Assembly (NCBI RefSeq): GCF_023573145.1
Contig: NZ_CP097635.1
Location: 2,418,001 to 2,482,000 of the forward strand
Source: Aquincola tertiaricarbonis
GTDB taxonomy: Bacteria; Pseudomonadota; Gammaproteobacteria; Burkholderiales; Burkholderiaceae_C
Length of the DNA stretch: 64,000 bases
Reading direction: 5' to 3'
The notes under the pieces are model-generated. The model saw only the letters and a program-made list of their open reading frames with translations, was not told the DNA's origin and searched no databases. This document shows positions 1-8,097 of the stretch, piece by piece; within the stretch, counting starts at the first letter, position 1; the number at the start of each line of letters is the position of its first letter. The position numbers were made by a program, and so were the translations under genes.

Positions 1-257
1 CTCGTCCGTGGCCGGCCAGGCCAGGGTGGCCACACGATGGCTGCGTACGCCCGGCTCCAGCGCCGCGCAGGCCAGCCAGGCGGCATCCTTGCGCGACAGA
101 ACGAGCGGGCCGCCGCCGAGGTCATCGATGAGGCAGGGCCGGCCTTCGAGCCGAAGGCGCCAGAAGAGCTGTCGGGTCACGCGCGTCGGGTCAAGGGCGA
201 GCTTGAGCGGTTCCTGGTCTTGCGCTTGATCGTACTGCGCTGGATGAAGATCGAGCC
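1..257. other. unresolved coding-like edge region
   Basis: Open reading frames with GC-rich third positions run on both strands in register, so composition does not decide between them. The minus frame contains a plausible-looking stretch (LFWRLRLEGRPCLIDDLGGG) and would run off the left edge. Its only near start is a GTG at 180 with no visible ribosome-binding site. The plus frame reads straight into the repeat pair that follows, which is unusual for a real gene. I do not recognise either product. A truncated gene is likely, but strand and identity are open. Confidence 0.25.
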
Positions 258-393
258 GGGCCGCCCCAAGGCGGAACGCGCCCCCCTGGGGGCAGCGAGC
301 GCCGCGAGCTTGGGGGCCGACGTTCCGCCGCCGGGCCGCCCCAAGGCGGAACGCGCCCCCCTGGGGGGCAGCGAGCGCAGCGAGCTTGGGGGC
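258..393. repeat. tandem pair of GC-rich intergenic repeats
   Basis: Two near-identical copies of about 60 bp occupy 258-317 and 333-393. Each begins GGGCCGCCCCAAGGCGGAAC, continues through a self-complementary C-run/G-run segment, and ends in AGCGAGCTTGGGGGCC. Each copy can fold on itself. They lie between the unresolved edge frame and the 3' end of the GH19 gene. Elements of this look are, to my knowledge, common in intergenic gaps of Burkholderiales. A role in transcript ending or 3' mRNA protection is inference. No other copy was noticed in the window. Confidence 0.7.
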
Positions 394-394
394 C

Positions 395-1207
395 TCAACC
401 CCCCGAGGCCGCCGCATCCAGCGCGGCCCAGGTGTCGCGGCCGACGATGCCGTCCACCGGCTGCAGGCCGCGTTGGCGCTGGAAGGCGGCCACCGCCACT
501 TCGGTGCCGGCGCCGAAGTCGTCGTCGATCGCCAGCATGAAGCCCAGCTGCTGCAGCCGGCGCTGCAGCTGGCCCACCGCCTCGCCCTTGGAGCCGCGGC
601 GCAGCACCGGGCGGCCCAGACTGGGCGGTGTCTCGCCGCTGAGCACAAAGCCTTCCAGCCGCGCGATCGCGGCCTTGGCGCGGCCGGTGGACAGCCGCCG
701 GTCGTCCAGCCCGTTGGTGCCGCCGTTGACCGCGCGGGTGACGGCCACCACGTCATCGGCGTCGCACAGCGCATTGATGTTGCGGCGCTTCCAGTATTCG
801 CAGGCGATCTTCAGCGACAACACCGGCTCGGCGGCGCGCTCGGGCTGCTCTTCCAGCTTCACGCCGATCAGCTCACCCACCTCTCGGTAGTTGGCGCGGC
901 CGGTCAGCTGCAGCAGGCCGCGGCCCTTGTAGCGCACGCCGTCGCCGGGCTGCAGGTTGCCCAGGTCGCGCCGGCCTTCATACGCCTCGCCGCTGGCGAA
1001 TTCTTCGGTGGTGCGAAACCCCGCCGACTCATGGCAGGTCTGCCCCAGGAAGTGCGCGATGCGCAGCCGGGTGTTGATCGCGTAGCCGTCCAGCGTGGTG
1101 GCCAGCACCTCGCCCACGGCCGTGATGATGGCGTTCTGGCGCTCGGCCATGGCGCCGCTGAAATGCGGCGCCACCTCGCGCATGGTTTGGGCATCGACCT
1201 GGATCAT
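395..1207 (-). CDS. GH19 chitinase/lysozyme-like enzyme with peptidoglycan-binding domain
   Basis: 270 aa. Residues about 1-190 match the glycoside hydrolase 19 endolysin type: H59-E60 in a CHESAGF motif gives the catalytic glutamate, a second acid is E69, and YKGRGLLQLTGRANY (93-107) and VNGGTNGL (160-167) are family hallmarks. Residues about 203-265 are a peptidoglycan_binding_1 repeat. It probably cleaves peptidoglycan or chitin. No signal peptide is visible, as in phage lysins, but no phage genes surround it. A longer frame starts at 1273; I chose the ATG at 1207 because AGGAG lies 7 bp upstream and the domain starts there. It could be a domesticated prophage lysin. Confidence 0.85.
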   Translation of the reverse strand: MIQVDAQTMREVAPHFSGAMAERQNAIITAVGEVLATTLDGYAINTRLRIAHFLGQTCHESAGFRTTEEFASGEAYEGRRDLGNLQPGDGVRYKGRGLLQLTGRANYREVGELIGVKLEEQPERAAEPVLSLKIACEYWKRRNINALCDADDVVAVTRAVNGGTNGLDDRRLSTGRAKAAIARLEGFVLSGETPPSLGRPVLRRGSKGEAVGQLQRRLQQLGFMLAIDDDFGAGTEVAVAAFQRQRGLQPVDGIVGRDTWAALDAAASGG

Positions 1208-1306
1208 GGCGGACTCCTGCACGGGTCGGGCCGCAACGGGCCCGGAGCCGCCATGGTTCGCCCGCGGGGGCATGCCGGTCCATCCCTAACGCGCCTTTGC
1301 CGCCTC

Positions 1307-1319
1307 CCTCCTTGGGAGG
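1307..1319 (-). terminator. weak hairpin after secreted-protein gene
   Basis: CCTCC/GGAGG arms with a 3-base loop lie just downstream of the stop of the minus-strand gene ending at 1330. There is no U-tract, so this is only a tentative terminator. Confidence 0.25.
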
Positions 1320-1329
1320 AAGAAGCGGG

Positions 1330-1881
1330 TCAGGGGAGTTCGAAGTCGCGCATGTCGGCCGCGATGCCGGCGCGGCGGGCCAGGTCGGGGCCCAGTTGCG
1401 ATTGCGCCGCCTGCGTGCAGGGCACCTGCGCGATGCGGCGGCCGGCGCGTTCCACCACCACGCCTTCCTGGGTGCCCCAGCCGCGGCCGATGGCGGTGTA
1501 GACCACGTAGCGGTGGTCGCCCTTGTCGAAGGCCAGCCAGGCGCCGCCGCCGCCCGAGAACATCAGGCTGCCCGCCTGCACGCTGGCGCGCCAGTCGGGG
1601 GCATCGGCACCGGCCGGCGGGTGTTGCAGCTCGGGGGCACCGGGCCGGCCGAAGCGGTACTGCAGCAGGCCGCCGGTGGGGCCCAGGCCGGGCGTCGCGC
1701 ATACCGCGATCTGCTTGCGGCCGGCGGGGCAGCTGAACACCGTTTCTTCACCCGGCTGGCACAGGCTCGCCGGGGCCGCGGGCGCCGCATGGGCGCCGGC
1801 TGAGGCCATGGCGCTTGCCGCGGCCATCATCATCGCGGCCACGCGGGCGGCGCGCGGCACAGGTCTGCTCATCGTCGTCAT
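1330..1881 (-). CDS. secreted protein of unknown function
   Basis: 183 aa. Residues 1-32 form a signal peptide (basic start, Ala/Met-rich core, AHAAP cleavage region). The mature part has four cysteines (SLCQPG, FSCPAG, AVCATP, VPCTQA), which suggests two disulfides in the periplasm. I recognise no domain; the pattern 'protein with a repeated GTQEGVVVERAG-type beta segment' does not point to a family. Two in-frame ATGs at 1881 and 1872 are both acceptable starts; the 1881 one is used. It reads towards the GH19 gene with a gap of about 120 bp. Confidence 0.6.
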   Translation of the reverse strand: MTTMSRPVPRAARVAAMMMAAASAMASAGAHAAPAAPASLCQPGEETVFSCPAGRKQIAVCATPGLGPTGGLLQYRFGRPGAPELQHPPAGADAPDWRASVQAGSLMFSGGGGAWLAFDKGDHRYVVYTAIGRGWGTQEGVVVERAGRRIAQVPCTQAAQSQLGPDLARRAGIAADMRDFELP

Positions 1882-1917
1882 GCGGCCCGTATCCACTTGT
1901 CTGTACAAGCGGAGATG

Positions 1918-2670
1918 CTAGCCGGGGTCACGGTCGGTGCGCCGCGCGCTGCGCCGTGGACGCTGCCCCAGCAGCACCAGCGCCAGCGCGCCCAGGCCGA
2001 TCAGGGCCACCGTGCGCACCGAAGGCCGCGGCAGCCATCGCATCACACCCAGCACCAGGCGCGGCGCCTCGGTGCGCTGCGGTGCCGACAGCGTGCGCAC
2101 CGCGTTCTGCACTTCATCCGGATGGGCGCCGGCAAAATGCGGCAGCAGCGCCTTCACGAAAGTCAGCATGTCCTGCGGGCCGCGGCTGGTGATCCAGTTG
2201 CGGTCGATCACCACCGGCTGGTCGAGCCAGGTGGCGCCGGCATTGACCAGGTCGTCGCGGATGCCGGGCCAGGAGGTCATCTGCCGTCCCGAGGTGAGTC
2301 CGGCCGAAGCCAGCACCCAGGGGCCGTGGCACAGCGTGGCCAGCGGGCGGCCCAGCGCGTCGAACTGGCGCACGAACTGCCGCGCCGGCTGCGACTGGCG
2401 TAGCAGGTCGGGGTTGATGAAGCCGCCGGGGATCAGCAGCGCGTCGTAGTCCTCGGGGTGGGCGTCCTGCACCACCCGGTCCACCGCCACGCGCGAGGCG
2501 GGCTCATGCAGGTTGACGCCGCGGATGTGGCCCTTGCGCAGCGAGATGATCTCCACCGCCGCGCCCGCATGGCGCATCGCCGCCACCGGCACCGCCAGTT
2601 CCACTTTCTCGAATCCATCGGCCGCCAGCACGGCGATGCGCCGGCCAGCCAGGGTCTGCTCCATGTTCAT
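1918..2670 (-). CDS. DJ-1/PfpI family protein with C-terminal membrane anchor
   Basis: 250 aa. Residues 10-185 are a class-I glutamine-amidotransferase-like DJ-1/PfpI fold. The nucleophile elbow is C114-H115 in ATLCHGPW, the partner acid is in GFEKVEL (21-24), and PGGF is at 81-84. Family members act as stress-related deglycase, protease or chaperone-like proteins; the substrate here is unknown. After about residue 210 there is an extra hydrophobic stretch (VALIGLGALALVLLG) followed by Arg-rich residues. This is unusual for the family and suggests a tail-anchored form. GGAG 8 bp before the ATG supports the start. Confidence 0.8.
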   Translation of the reverse strand: MNMEQTLAGRRIAVLAADGFEKVELAVPVAAMRHAGAAVEIISLRKGHIRGVNLHEPASRVAVDRVVQDAHPEDYDALLIPGGFINPDLLRQSQPARQFVRQFDALGRPLATLCHGPWVLASAGLTSGRQMTSWPGIRDDLVNAGATWLDQPVVIDRNWITSRGPQDMLTFVKALLPHFAGAHPDEVQNAVRTLSAPQRTEAPRLVLGVMRWLPRPSVRTVALIGLGALALVLLGQRPRRSARRTDRDPG

Positions 2671-2685
2671 TCATCGGTCTCCATC

Positions 2686-2702
2686 GGCCCGGGTCCCGGG
2701 CC
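2686..2702. other. GC-rich palindrome between MOSC and DJ-1 genes
   Basis: GGCCCGGG-T-CCCGGGCC is a perfect 8-bp inverted repeat in the leader of the DJ-1 gene and downstream of the MOSC gene, both read leftwards. It could end MOSC transcripts or bind a regulator; no U-tract follows. Confidence 0.4.
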
Positions 2703-2757
2703 CTCACACGCAGGCTTTCGGCAAACAGAGTGCCGGCTCGGCCGCTGTGTTCCCCGG

Positions 2758-3309
2758 TCAGACGAAAAGCGACTGTTGCTGCGGCACCGGCGCCAGCCGC
2801 ACCACCACGGCATCGCCCACCGCCAGGCGGCCGCCGGCCAGCACCCGCGCCGTCATGCCGCCGTGGCCGCGCATCGCGTTGTAGGCGCCGGGGCCCAAGG
2901 CCTCTTCCATCTTGGAGCAGGGGTCGCAGGGGCCGGTGATCTCCAGCTGCACCTCGGGTCCGATGCACAGCCGAAGCGGCGCATCGGCGAACAGGCTGCG
3001 CGCCGCCACCAGGTTGAGCCCCGAGACCACCAGGTTGCGCCGCAACACGGCCGCCGACAGCGTCGCATGGCCGGTCCAGGCCGCGATCAGCGGCAGGTGC
3101 TCGGCCTGGAGCAGCGTCACCTGCCGCTTGCCACCCCCGCCGGCCCGCAGCGGCCCCGCGGTGCTGCGGTCCCCCTCCAGCCCGCGCTGGGCCAACGCCA
3201 CGGCCGAGGCCACCGACACCGCCGGCTGCCCGCGCGCCGGCCGCAGCAGGATGGCCTCGAGCCGGCCGGGCAGGGGGAAGGTCTGGGTGAGGGGGCGCAG
3301 GGCGGACAT
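2758..3309 (-). CDS. MOSC domain-containing protein
   Basis: 183 aa, the normal size for stand-alone MOSC proteins. The core runs about 14-170, with GLEGDRSTA (43-51), RRNLVVSGLNL, and the cysteine motif GPCDPCSKMEEALG followed by the conserved glycine-rich GHGGMTARV. MOSC domains are sulfur-carrier/molybdenum-cofactor-related; small ones such as YiiM and YuaD handle N-hydroxylated base analogues or sulfur transfer. The exact reaction is not deducible. The ATG at 3309 lacks a strong ribosome-binding site. It is divergent from the GFA gene. Confidence 0.8.
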   Translation of the reverse strand: MSALRPLTQTFPLPGRLEAILLRPARGQPAVSVASAVALAQRGLEGDRSTAGPLRAGGGGKRQVTLLQAEHLPLIAAWTGHATLSAAVLRRNLVVSGLNLVAARSLFADAPLRLCIGPEVQLEITGPCDPCSKMEEALGPGAYNAMRGHGGMTARVLAGGRLAVGDAVVVRLAPVPQQQSLFV

Positions 3310-3372
3310 GGGGCATGATCATGGCAGGCCGTGGCCCCCCGGGCGGCACGGCCGCCAAAAAGGGGGACCACC

Positions 3373-3762
3373 ATGCTCGAAGGCTCCTGTCTGTGCGGTT
3401 CCGCCGGCTGGCGGATGGCGGTCATGCCGGAATCGGCCACGGCCTGCAATTGCACGGCCTGCCGGCGCTACGGCACCTTGTGGGCCTATGGTCACGAGGA
3501 CGAAGACATCACCGTGACCGGCCCCACCACCGCCTTCGCCCGCGGCCGGGCGCTCACCTTCAACTTCTGCCCGCAGTGCGGCTGCGTGACGCACTGGCGC
3601 GGCCTGCAGCTGGAAGCGGACGGCCGGCGGCGCATCGCGGTGAACCTGCGGTTGGCCGAGCCGGAGCCGATCGCGGCCCTGCCCATCGATCACTTCGACG
3701 GGCTGGACGCCTTTGACGACCTGCCACGCGACGGGCGCTGCATACGGGATCTGTGGTTTTGA
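3373..3762 (+). CDS. GFA/CENP-V family zinc protein
   Basis: 129 aa. Cysteine motifs GSCLCGS near the start, CNCTACRR and FCPQCGC give the zinc-binding beta-tent fold of the glutathione-dependent formaldehyde-activating (GFA) family. The substrate is unknown; many members are not formaldehyde enzymes. A longer frame begins at 3331, but the ATG at 3373 has AGGGGG about 6-10 bp upstream and puts the conserved LEGSCLCG at the N-terminus. The stop overlaps the start of the next gene, so the two are probably translated together. Confidence 0.8.
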   Translation: MLEGSCLCGSAGWRMAVMPESATACNCTACRRYGTLWAYGHEDEDITVTGPTTAFARGRALTFNFCPQCGCVTHWRGLQLEADGRRRIAVNLRLAEPEPIAALPIDHFDGLDAFDDLPRDGRCIRDLWF

Positions 3763-4217
3763 CGGGCGCGACGTTGCCACTGTCCTTCGAGGTCACGGCA
3801 GCACCCGCGGCCGCCGACCTTGCGGCGGTGGATGCCTGGCTCGATGCATTCAACCAGGGCCATGCAGCGCTGGCCGATGTGCGGCCGCTCAGCGTGTTTG
3901 GACGCGCTGAAGGTGGCCGCGTGATCGCCGGTGCCGTCGGCCGCACCTGGGGCGATTGCTGCGAGCTGCAACAGCTGGCCGTTGACCCGTCGCGCCGCGG
4001 CCAGGGCCTGGGCCAGCAGCTGCTGCAAGAGTTCGAGGCCGCCGCCGCCGCGCGCGGCTGCAGCCTGGTGTACCTCGACACCTTCTCGTTCCAGGCGCCG
4101 CGCTTCTACCAGCGTGCCGGCTACCGCGTGGTGCTGGAAACGCGGGGCTACACGCAAGGCACGGTGAAGTACACGATGCACAAGGTGCTGATGAGCGCCA
4201 TCACGACGGCGGACTGA
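3753..4217 (+). CDS. GNAT family N-acetyltransferase
   Basis: 154 aa. The acetyl-CoA-binding motif A is LAVDPSRRGQGLGQQLLQEF (about 75-94), followed by the C-terminal motif B around FYQRAGYRVV. It transfers acetyl from acetyl-CoA to an unknown amine. The start is GTG at 3753 with GGGAT just upstream, overlapping the GFA stop by 10 bp; a TTG at 3759 is the alternative. Confidence 0.8.
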   Translation: MVLTGATLPLSFEVTAAPAAADLAAVDAWLDAFNQGHAALADVRPLSVFGRAEGGRVIAGAVGRTWGDCCELQQLAVDPSRRGQGLGQQLLQEFEAAAAARGCSLVYLDTFSFQAPRFYQRAGYRVVLETRGYTQGTVKYTMHKVLMSAITTAD

Positions 4218-4219
4218 CC

Positions 4220-4243
4220 CGTGCCGGGCGCCCGGCCGGCACG
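4220..4243. terminator. hairpin between convergent genes
   Basis: CGTGCCGG and CCGGCACG form a perfect 8-bp stem with an 8-base loop, just after the GNAT stop and before the convergent tannase stop. It fits a bidirectional terminator, although no U-tract is present. Confidence 0.55.
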
Positions 4244-4290
4244 CTGCGCGTCACGGGCACCCAGCCAACGCTCGCAGGCACCTTCGATGC

Positions 4291-5997
4291 TCAGGGCGCC
4301 GAGGTGGCGCAGCGGTAGCTGGCCATCAGGCTGGCATCGCCGCCCACGTACTGCGGATAGCCCGGAAAGCGGCACATCGGGCGTGATGCCAGTGTGGTGT
4401 AGGGCGCCGTGGTGGCATTGCGCACCTGCGCCAATGCGTCGGCCGGGGCGGTGCCGGTCGTGGACCAGCGGTCCAGCTCGGCCAGCAGGTCGGTGGTGGT
4501 GGGCACCAGGGTGCCGGTGGTCAGGCTGGCCGCGGTGCCGCCGTGGTTGGAAGCCGGCGACACGTACAGCCGCATGAAGCCGTCGACCGCCGACTGACCC
4601 ATCCTGGCCACCACGCTCTGGTAGTACTGAATGCCGGCCATCGGGCTTTGTGCCATGTCACCGCTGTTCTCGCGCACGATCAGCTTGCCGCCGCGCCGCA
4701 GGAAGGCCGACAGGTCGGGGTCGGTGGCGTCCATCAGCGCAGACACCTCCTGGATGCGCGTGCGGAAGGTGGCCGCGTCGAAGTTGCGCACGTCGAAGGC
4801 CGCGTCGCGCGCGATCACGTAGCGGGCGTAGCTGCTGCCGTAGTTCACACCGCGTGCATCGGTGGCCAGCGGTGTGGGCACCTGGGGCACCTGACCGTTG
4901 GTGATCCAGCGGCCGATGCCTTCGCTGCCCGGCTGGATCTCGCCACCGAACAGCCGGCCGGGGTAGGTGGTCAGGCCGTTGGCCAGCGCAAAGGGCATCA
5001 CCGTGGGGCCGTAGGCGGCCTGCAGCGTGGCCAGCTGCGCATCCGACAGGCAGCTGTCGCCAACGTCGGCGCCACCGGCGCAGCGCAGGCTCTGAAGGTT
5101 GAAGCGGGCAGGGCACGCCAGGTAGTTGCTCACCACGCCGTCGGCGATGCCGTCCAGCCCGTCGCAGGCGGTGTTCACCGCATCGGCCACCAGGCGGATC
5201 TCGGCGGTGTTGAGCGCGCCGCCGTTGAACTGCGGCTTGCTGAAGTTGATGAAGCCGTTGAACAGCCCCGTCCAATGGATCACCGGCACCACCGACACGA
5301 TGCCGTCGAAGTCGGCCGGGTACCGCTGTGCCATCACCAGCCCTTCGCGACCGCCCTCCGAGCCGCCGAAGTAGTACTGGCGGCTGGGTGTGCGCAGGTA
5401 GTAGCCGGCCATCAGCGCGTGGGCGGTGTCCTTGACCTTCTTGTACGACTCATGCGCGAAGTTCACCAGCATCTCGTCGTTGAGCGCGAAGCGGCCCGGG
5501 TCGGTGGCGTTGTAGCTGGTGGCGTCGTGGCCGGAATCGGTGCCGAAGGTGGCGTAGCCCTGGGCCAGTGGCCGCGCCATGCCGGCGGGTGCGTCGCGCA
5601 GCGCGGCGGTGCCGTCGATCAGCACGCCATTGAAGCCGCCGCCGCCGTACATCAGCGCCTTCTGGTTCCAGGTGGTGGGCAGGTTGAGCTGGAAGCGGAT
5701 GGGGTCGGCACCGGCGCTGCGCGCAGCGATGCTGCCTTGCAGCTGGCAGTACTCCGGCAGCTCACCGGCCGCGGGCACCAACACCGCGGCAGTCACGGTC
5801 GCCGCGCCGCTGGGCAGGCCGATGCGCGACGGCGCCACGGTGGTGCCGGCCATGCGGGCGCAGGCCTGCTGCAGCTCGGCCACGCCGGGCACCGGCGGCG
5901 GCACGTCGCTGTCGCTGCCGCAGGCGCACAGGGTGAGAAGCAGGGCCGAGGCCGCAAAGGCACGGGGCAAGGCGGTGGTGGTGAGACGTGGGTACAT
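4291..5997 (-). CDS. tannase/feruloyl esterase family lipoprotein
   Basis: 568 aa. The N-terminus has a lipoprotein-type signal ending in LLTLCACGS. The alpha/beta-hydrolase serine elbow is GGSEGG in [12 protein letters not shown]. The calcium loop typical of the family is [12 protein letters not shown], and the late histidine motif is ASNHGG. Pfam Tannase members hydrolyse ester bonds of gallates, feruloylated polysaccharides or terephthalate monoesters, so this protein likely acts on plant phenolic esters in the envelope. The frame extends to 6327, but the ATG at 5997 has GGAG 6 bp upstream and begins a good signal peptide. It is divergent from a LacI regulator that is its likely controller. 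Confidence 0.85.
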   Translation of the reverse strand: MYPRLTTTALPRAFAASALLLTLCACGSDSDVPPPVPGVAELQQACARMAGTTVAPSRIGLPSGAATVTAAVLVPAAGELPEYCQLQGSIAARSAGADPIRFQLNLPTTWNQKALMYGGGGFNGVLIDGTAALRDAPAGMARPLAQGYATFGTDSGHDATSYNATDPGRFALNDEMLVNFAHESYKKVKDTAHALMAGYYLRTPSRQYYFGGSEGGREGLVMAQRYPADFDGIVSVVPVIHWTGLFNGFINFSKPQFNGGALNTAEIRLVADAVNTACDGLDGIADGVVSNYLACPARFNLQSLRCAGGADVGDSCLSDAQLATLQAAYGPTVMPFALANGLTTYPGRLFGGEIQPGSEGIGRWITNGQVPQVPTPLATDARGVNYGSSYARYVIARDAAFDVRNFDAATFRTRIQEVSALMDATDPDLSAFLRRGGKLIVRENSGDMAQSPMAGIQYYQSVVARMGQSAVDGFMRLYVSPASNHGGTAASLTTGTLVPTTTDLLAELDRWSTTGTAPADALAQVRNATTAPYTTLASRPMCRFPGYPQYVGGDASLMASYRCATSAP

Positions 5998-6052
5998 CGG
6001 GGTCTCCAAGGTCGGCGTCACCAGCAAGATGGTGCGCCTTTGTGATGGCGAG

Positions 6053-6072
6053 ACATGCATGAAACTGCATGT
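6053..6072. promoter_or_regulatory. inverted repeat in tannase/LacI divergent region
   Basis: ACATGCA and TGCATGT are perfect 7-bp arms separated by 6 bp, between the divergent starts at 5997 and 6149. A regulator-binding site is inferred. Confidence 0.45.
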
Positions 6073-6080
6073 GCAGCCAG

Positions 6081-6094
6081 TGTTAACGTTGACA
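6081..6094. promoter_or_regulatory. candidate LacI-family operator
   Basis: TGTTAACGTTGACA is a 14-bp near-palindrome (two mismatched positions) with the central A-A-C-G-T-T step typical of LacI/GalR operators. Its right end forms a TTGACA that could be the -35 box of the LacI gene, so binding would be autoregulatory. The site is seen in the sequence; its function is inferred. Confidence 0.5.
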
Positions 6095-6148
6095 TCAGCC
6101 GCTGCATTGGGACTTACCCGTTGCTGTCGGCTGCCTACACTGCTCGTC

Positions 6149-7183
6149 ATGCCCACGGCCCCCCACGACGAATCTCCAGCGCCCGCCGCCCGGCCGGGCT
6201 CGGCCACGGTGCACCACGTGGCCCGGCTGGCCGGGGTTTCCACCATCACGGTATCGCGCGCGCTGCGTGAGCCGGCCAAGCTGGCGCCCGACACGCTGGC
6301 GCGTGTGCGCCGGGCCATCGCCGACACCGGCTACGTGCCCAACAGCGCCGCCGGCACATTGCGCATGGCGCGCTCGGGCTTCGTCGCGGCGCTGGTGCCC
6401 CATCTGCAGGCCAGCAACTTCGGCCAGCTGTCGGCTGGCCTGACCGAGGTGCTCAGCGCCCACGGCTACCAGCTGCTGATCGGCGAGATCGGCTACGGCG
6501 GCGGCCGTGAAGACGAGCTGCTGCGCGCCGCGCTGGGCCGGCGGCCCGAGGGGCTGGTGATCACCGGGGTGCGGCATTCACCCGCGGGCCGCGCGCTGCT
6601 GCGGCAGGCCGGCATCCCCATCGTGGAGACCTGGGACCTGGCCGATGAGCCGATCGACATGCGGGTGGGTGCCTCGCACGAGCGCATCGGCGAGGCGGCC
6701 TGCGACCACCTCGTCCAACGGGGCCGGCGGTGCCTGGCGCTGGTGTCGGCCGACGATGAACGTTCTTTGCGACGGGCAGCGAGCTTCCTGCAGCGCGCCG
6801 CGGAGCTGGGCCTGCCGGCGCCGGTGGCACTGACGGTGGAAGCGCCGAGCACCCATGCCCAGGGCCGCGCGGCGCTGGCCGAATTGCTGGCACGTGCCCC
6901 GGACGTGGACGCGGTGTGCTGCAGCTCCGACCTGCTGGCCATGGGCGTGCTGACCGAAGCCCGGGTGCGCGGCATCGAGGTGCCGCGACGGCTGGCGGTG
7001 ATGGGCGGCGGCGATGCCGAGTTCGCGGCCAGCCTGGCGCCCAGCCTCACCAGCATCCGCATCGACGGGCGCGAGACGGGACGGCAGGCCGGCCAGATGC
7101 TGGTGGCCCGGCTGCAACAGCGGCCGCTGCCGCAGCGGCAGGTGGATGTGGGCTTCGAGTTGATGGTGCGCGAAAGCACCTGA
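6149..7183 (+). CDS. LacI family transcriptional regulator
   Basis: 344 aa. The helix-turn-helix is VHHVARLAGVSTITVSRALR (about 20-39), followed by the hinge and a periplasmic-binding-protein-like sensor domain (about 75-340) with typical VITGVR, GASHERIGEAACDHL and DLLAMGVLTEARVRG segments. The length is normal. Its ligand is unknown; context suggests it controls the divergent tannase-family esterase. A frame opens far upstream, but the ATG at 6149 gives the standard short N-terminus before the HTH. No strong ribosome-binding site is seen. Confidence 0.85.
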   Translation: MPTAPHDESPAPAARPGSATVHHVARLAGVSTITVSRALREPAKLAPDTLARVRRAIADTGYVPNSAAGTLRMARSGFVAALVPHLQASNFGQLSAGLTEVLSAHGYQLLIGEIGYGGGREDELLRAALGRRPEGLVITGVRHSPAGRALLRQAGIPIVETWDLADEPIDMRVGASHERIGEAACDHLVQRGRRCLALVSADDERSLRRAASFLQRAAELGLPAPVALTVEAPSTHAQGRAALAELLARAPDVDAVCCSSDLLAMGVLTEARVRGIEVPRRLAVMGGGDAEFAASLAPSLTSIRIDGRETGRQAGQMLVARLQQRPLPQRQVDVGFELMVREST

Positions 7184-7193
7184 GCGTTCTGCG

Positions 7194-7955
7194 CTACAGC
7201 ACCCCGCGCAGCAGCTGCGCCGCATCCTGCAGCGGCGGCAGCAGCTTCAGCAGCGCGTCGTCGCCCGGGTAGGCGCGGCTTTGAAAGGTGATGCTCATGG
7301 CCGCCACGCAGCGGCCGTGGCGGTCCAGCAGCGGCACGGCCAGGCCGCGCAGGCCGATGTCGGCGTACTGGTCGGCCAGCCAGTAGCCCAGCTGCCGCGC
7401 CTGCAGCACCATGGCCCGCAGCTGGTCGGGCTCCACCACCGTCTCGGCCGTGAAGCGGCCGAACTCGGCATCGGCGAACCAGGCGTCCAACTGCGCATCC
7501 GTCAGGCTGGCCAGCACCACGAAGCCGGCCGACACCAGATGGGCCTGGATGCGGGCGCCCGGATGAAAGCCGATGGAGATCACCCGCGGCGAGTTGCTGC
7601 GGGTGAGGTAGACCACGTCGTGCCCGTCCAGCACGCTCAGGTTGGCGGTTTCGCCGGTCTGCATCGACAGCCGCTGCAGGAAGGGCTGGGCCAGCCGCGG
7701 CAGCCTGGCCGCTTCCAGGTAGCTGCGGCCCAGCCTCAGGATGGCCGGCAGCAGCCAGTAGTGCTTGCCGTCGGTGTCGGCATAGCCGTAGTGCACCAGG
7801 CTCACCAGGTAGCGGCGGGCAGCGGTGCGTGTGAGCCCGGCCAGCCGACCGCACTCCGAAGCCGTGAGTCGCGGATGCTGATCGGAAAAGCACTCGATCA
7901 CCCGCAGTCCCTTGCCCAGGCCTTCAATCAGCAGCGAACGGTCGACATCGCTCAC
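7194..7955 (-). CDS. IclR family regulator (PcaR/PobR-like)
   Basis: 253 aa. An N-terminal winged helix (LTASECGRLAGLTRTAARRYLVSL) is followed by an effector domain (about 80-250) with GFHPGARIQAHLVSAGFVVLA and AAMSITFQ motifs. These regulators commonly sense protocatechuate, beta-ketoadipate or quinate intermediates. It is divergent from the quinate/shikimate-type operon and likely controls it. A TTG at 7982 opens the frame, but the GTG at 7955 has CGGAG upstream and fits the family N-terminus. Confidence 0.85.
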   Translation of the reverse strand: MSDVDRSLLIEGLGKGLRVIECFSDQHPRLTASECGRLAGLTRTAARRYLVSLVHYGYADTDGKHYWLLPAILRLGRSYLEAARLPRLAQPFLQRLSMQTGETANLSVLDGHDVVYLTRSNSPRVISIGFHPGARIQAHLVSAGFVVLASLTDAQLDAWFADAEFGRFTAETVVEPDQLRAMVLQARQLGYWLADQYADIGLRGLAVPLLDRHGRCVAAMSITFQSRAYPGDDALLKLLPPLQDAAQLLRGVL

Positions 7956-7983
7956 GGCGTCTGGCTCCGGACTAACCCTCAAT

Positions 7984-8038
7984 GCGATCGATGATTGATC
8001 GCCAGTGACTGATCATCGCACGTTCAGTGCACGTGCGA
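7984..8038. promoter_or_regulatory. two inverted repeats upstream of the quinate-type operon
   Basis: GCGATC (7984-7989) with GATCGC (7997-8002) forms a 6-bp dyad. TCGCACGT (8016-8023) with ACGTGCGA (8031-8038) forms an 8-bp perfect dyad with a 7-bp spacer. Both lie between the divergent IclR and transporter genes, where PcaU/PobR-type IclR proteins normally bind. The regulator assignment is inferred. Confidence 0.5.
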
Positions 8039-8097
8039 AACCCCGGATCGTCCCCCGCTGGCTACAGTGAAAACACCTCGAAGACAGGAGACATCCC

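Noticed and set aside
395..1207. Prophage region around the GH19 lysin
   Set aside because: No holin, spanin, tail or integrase genes are adjacent; the enzyme alone is not enough.
4543..6045. 500-codon plus-strand frame opposite the tannase gene
   Set aside because: Shadow of a gene with clear esterase motifs on the minus strand.
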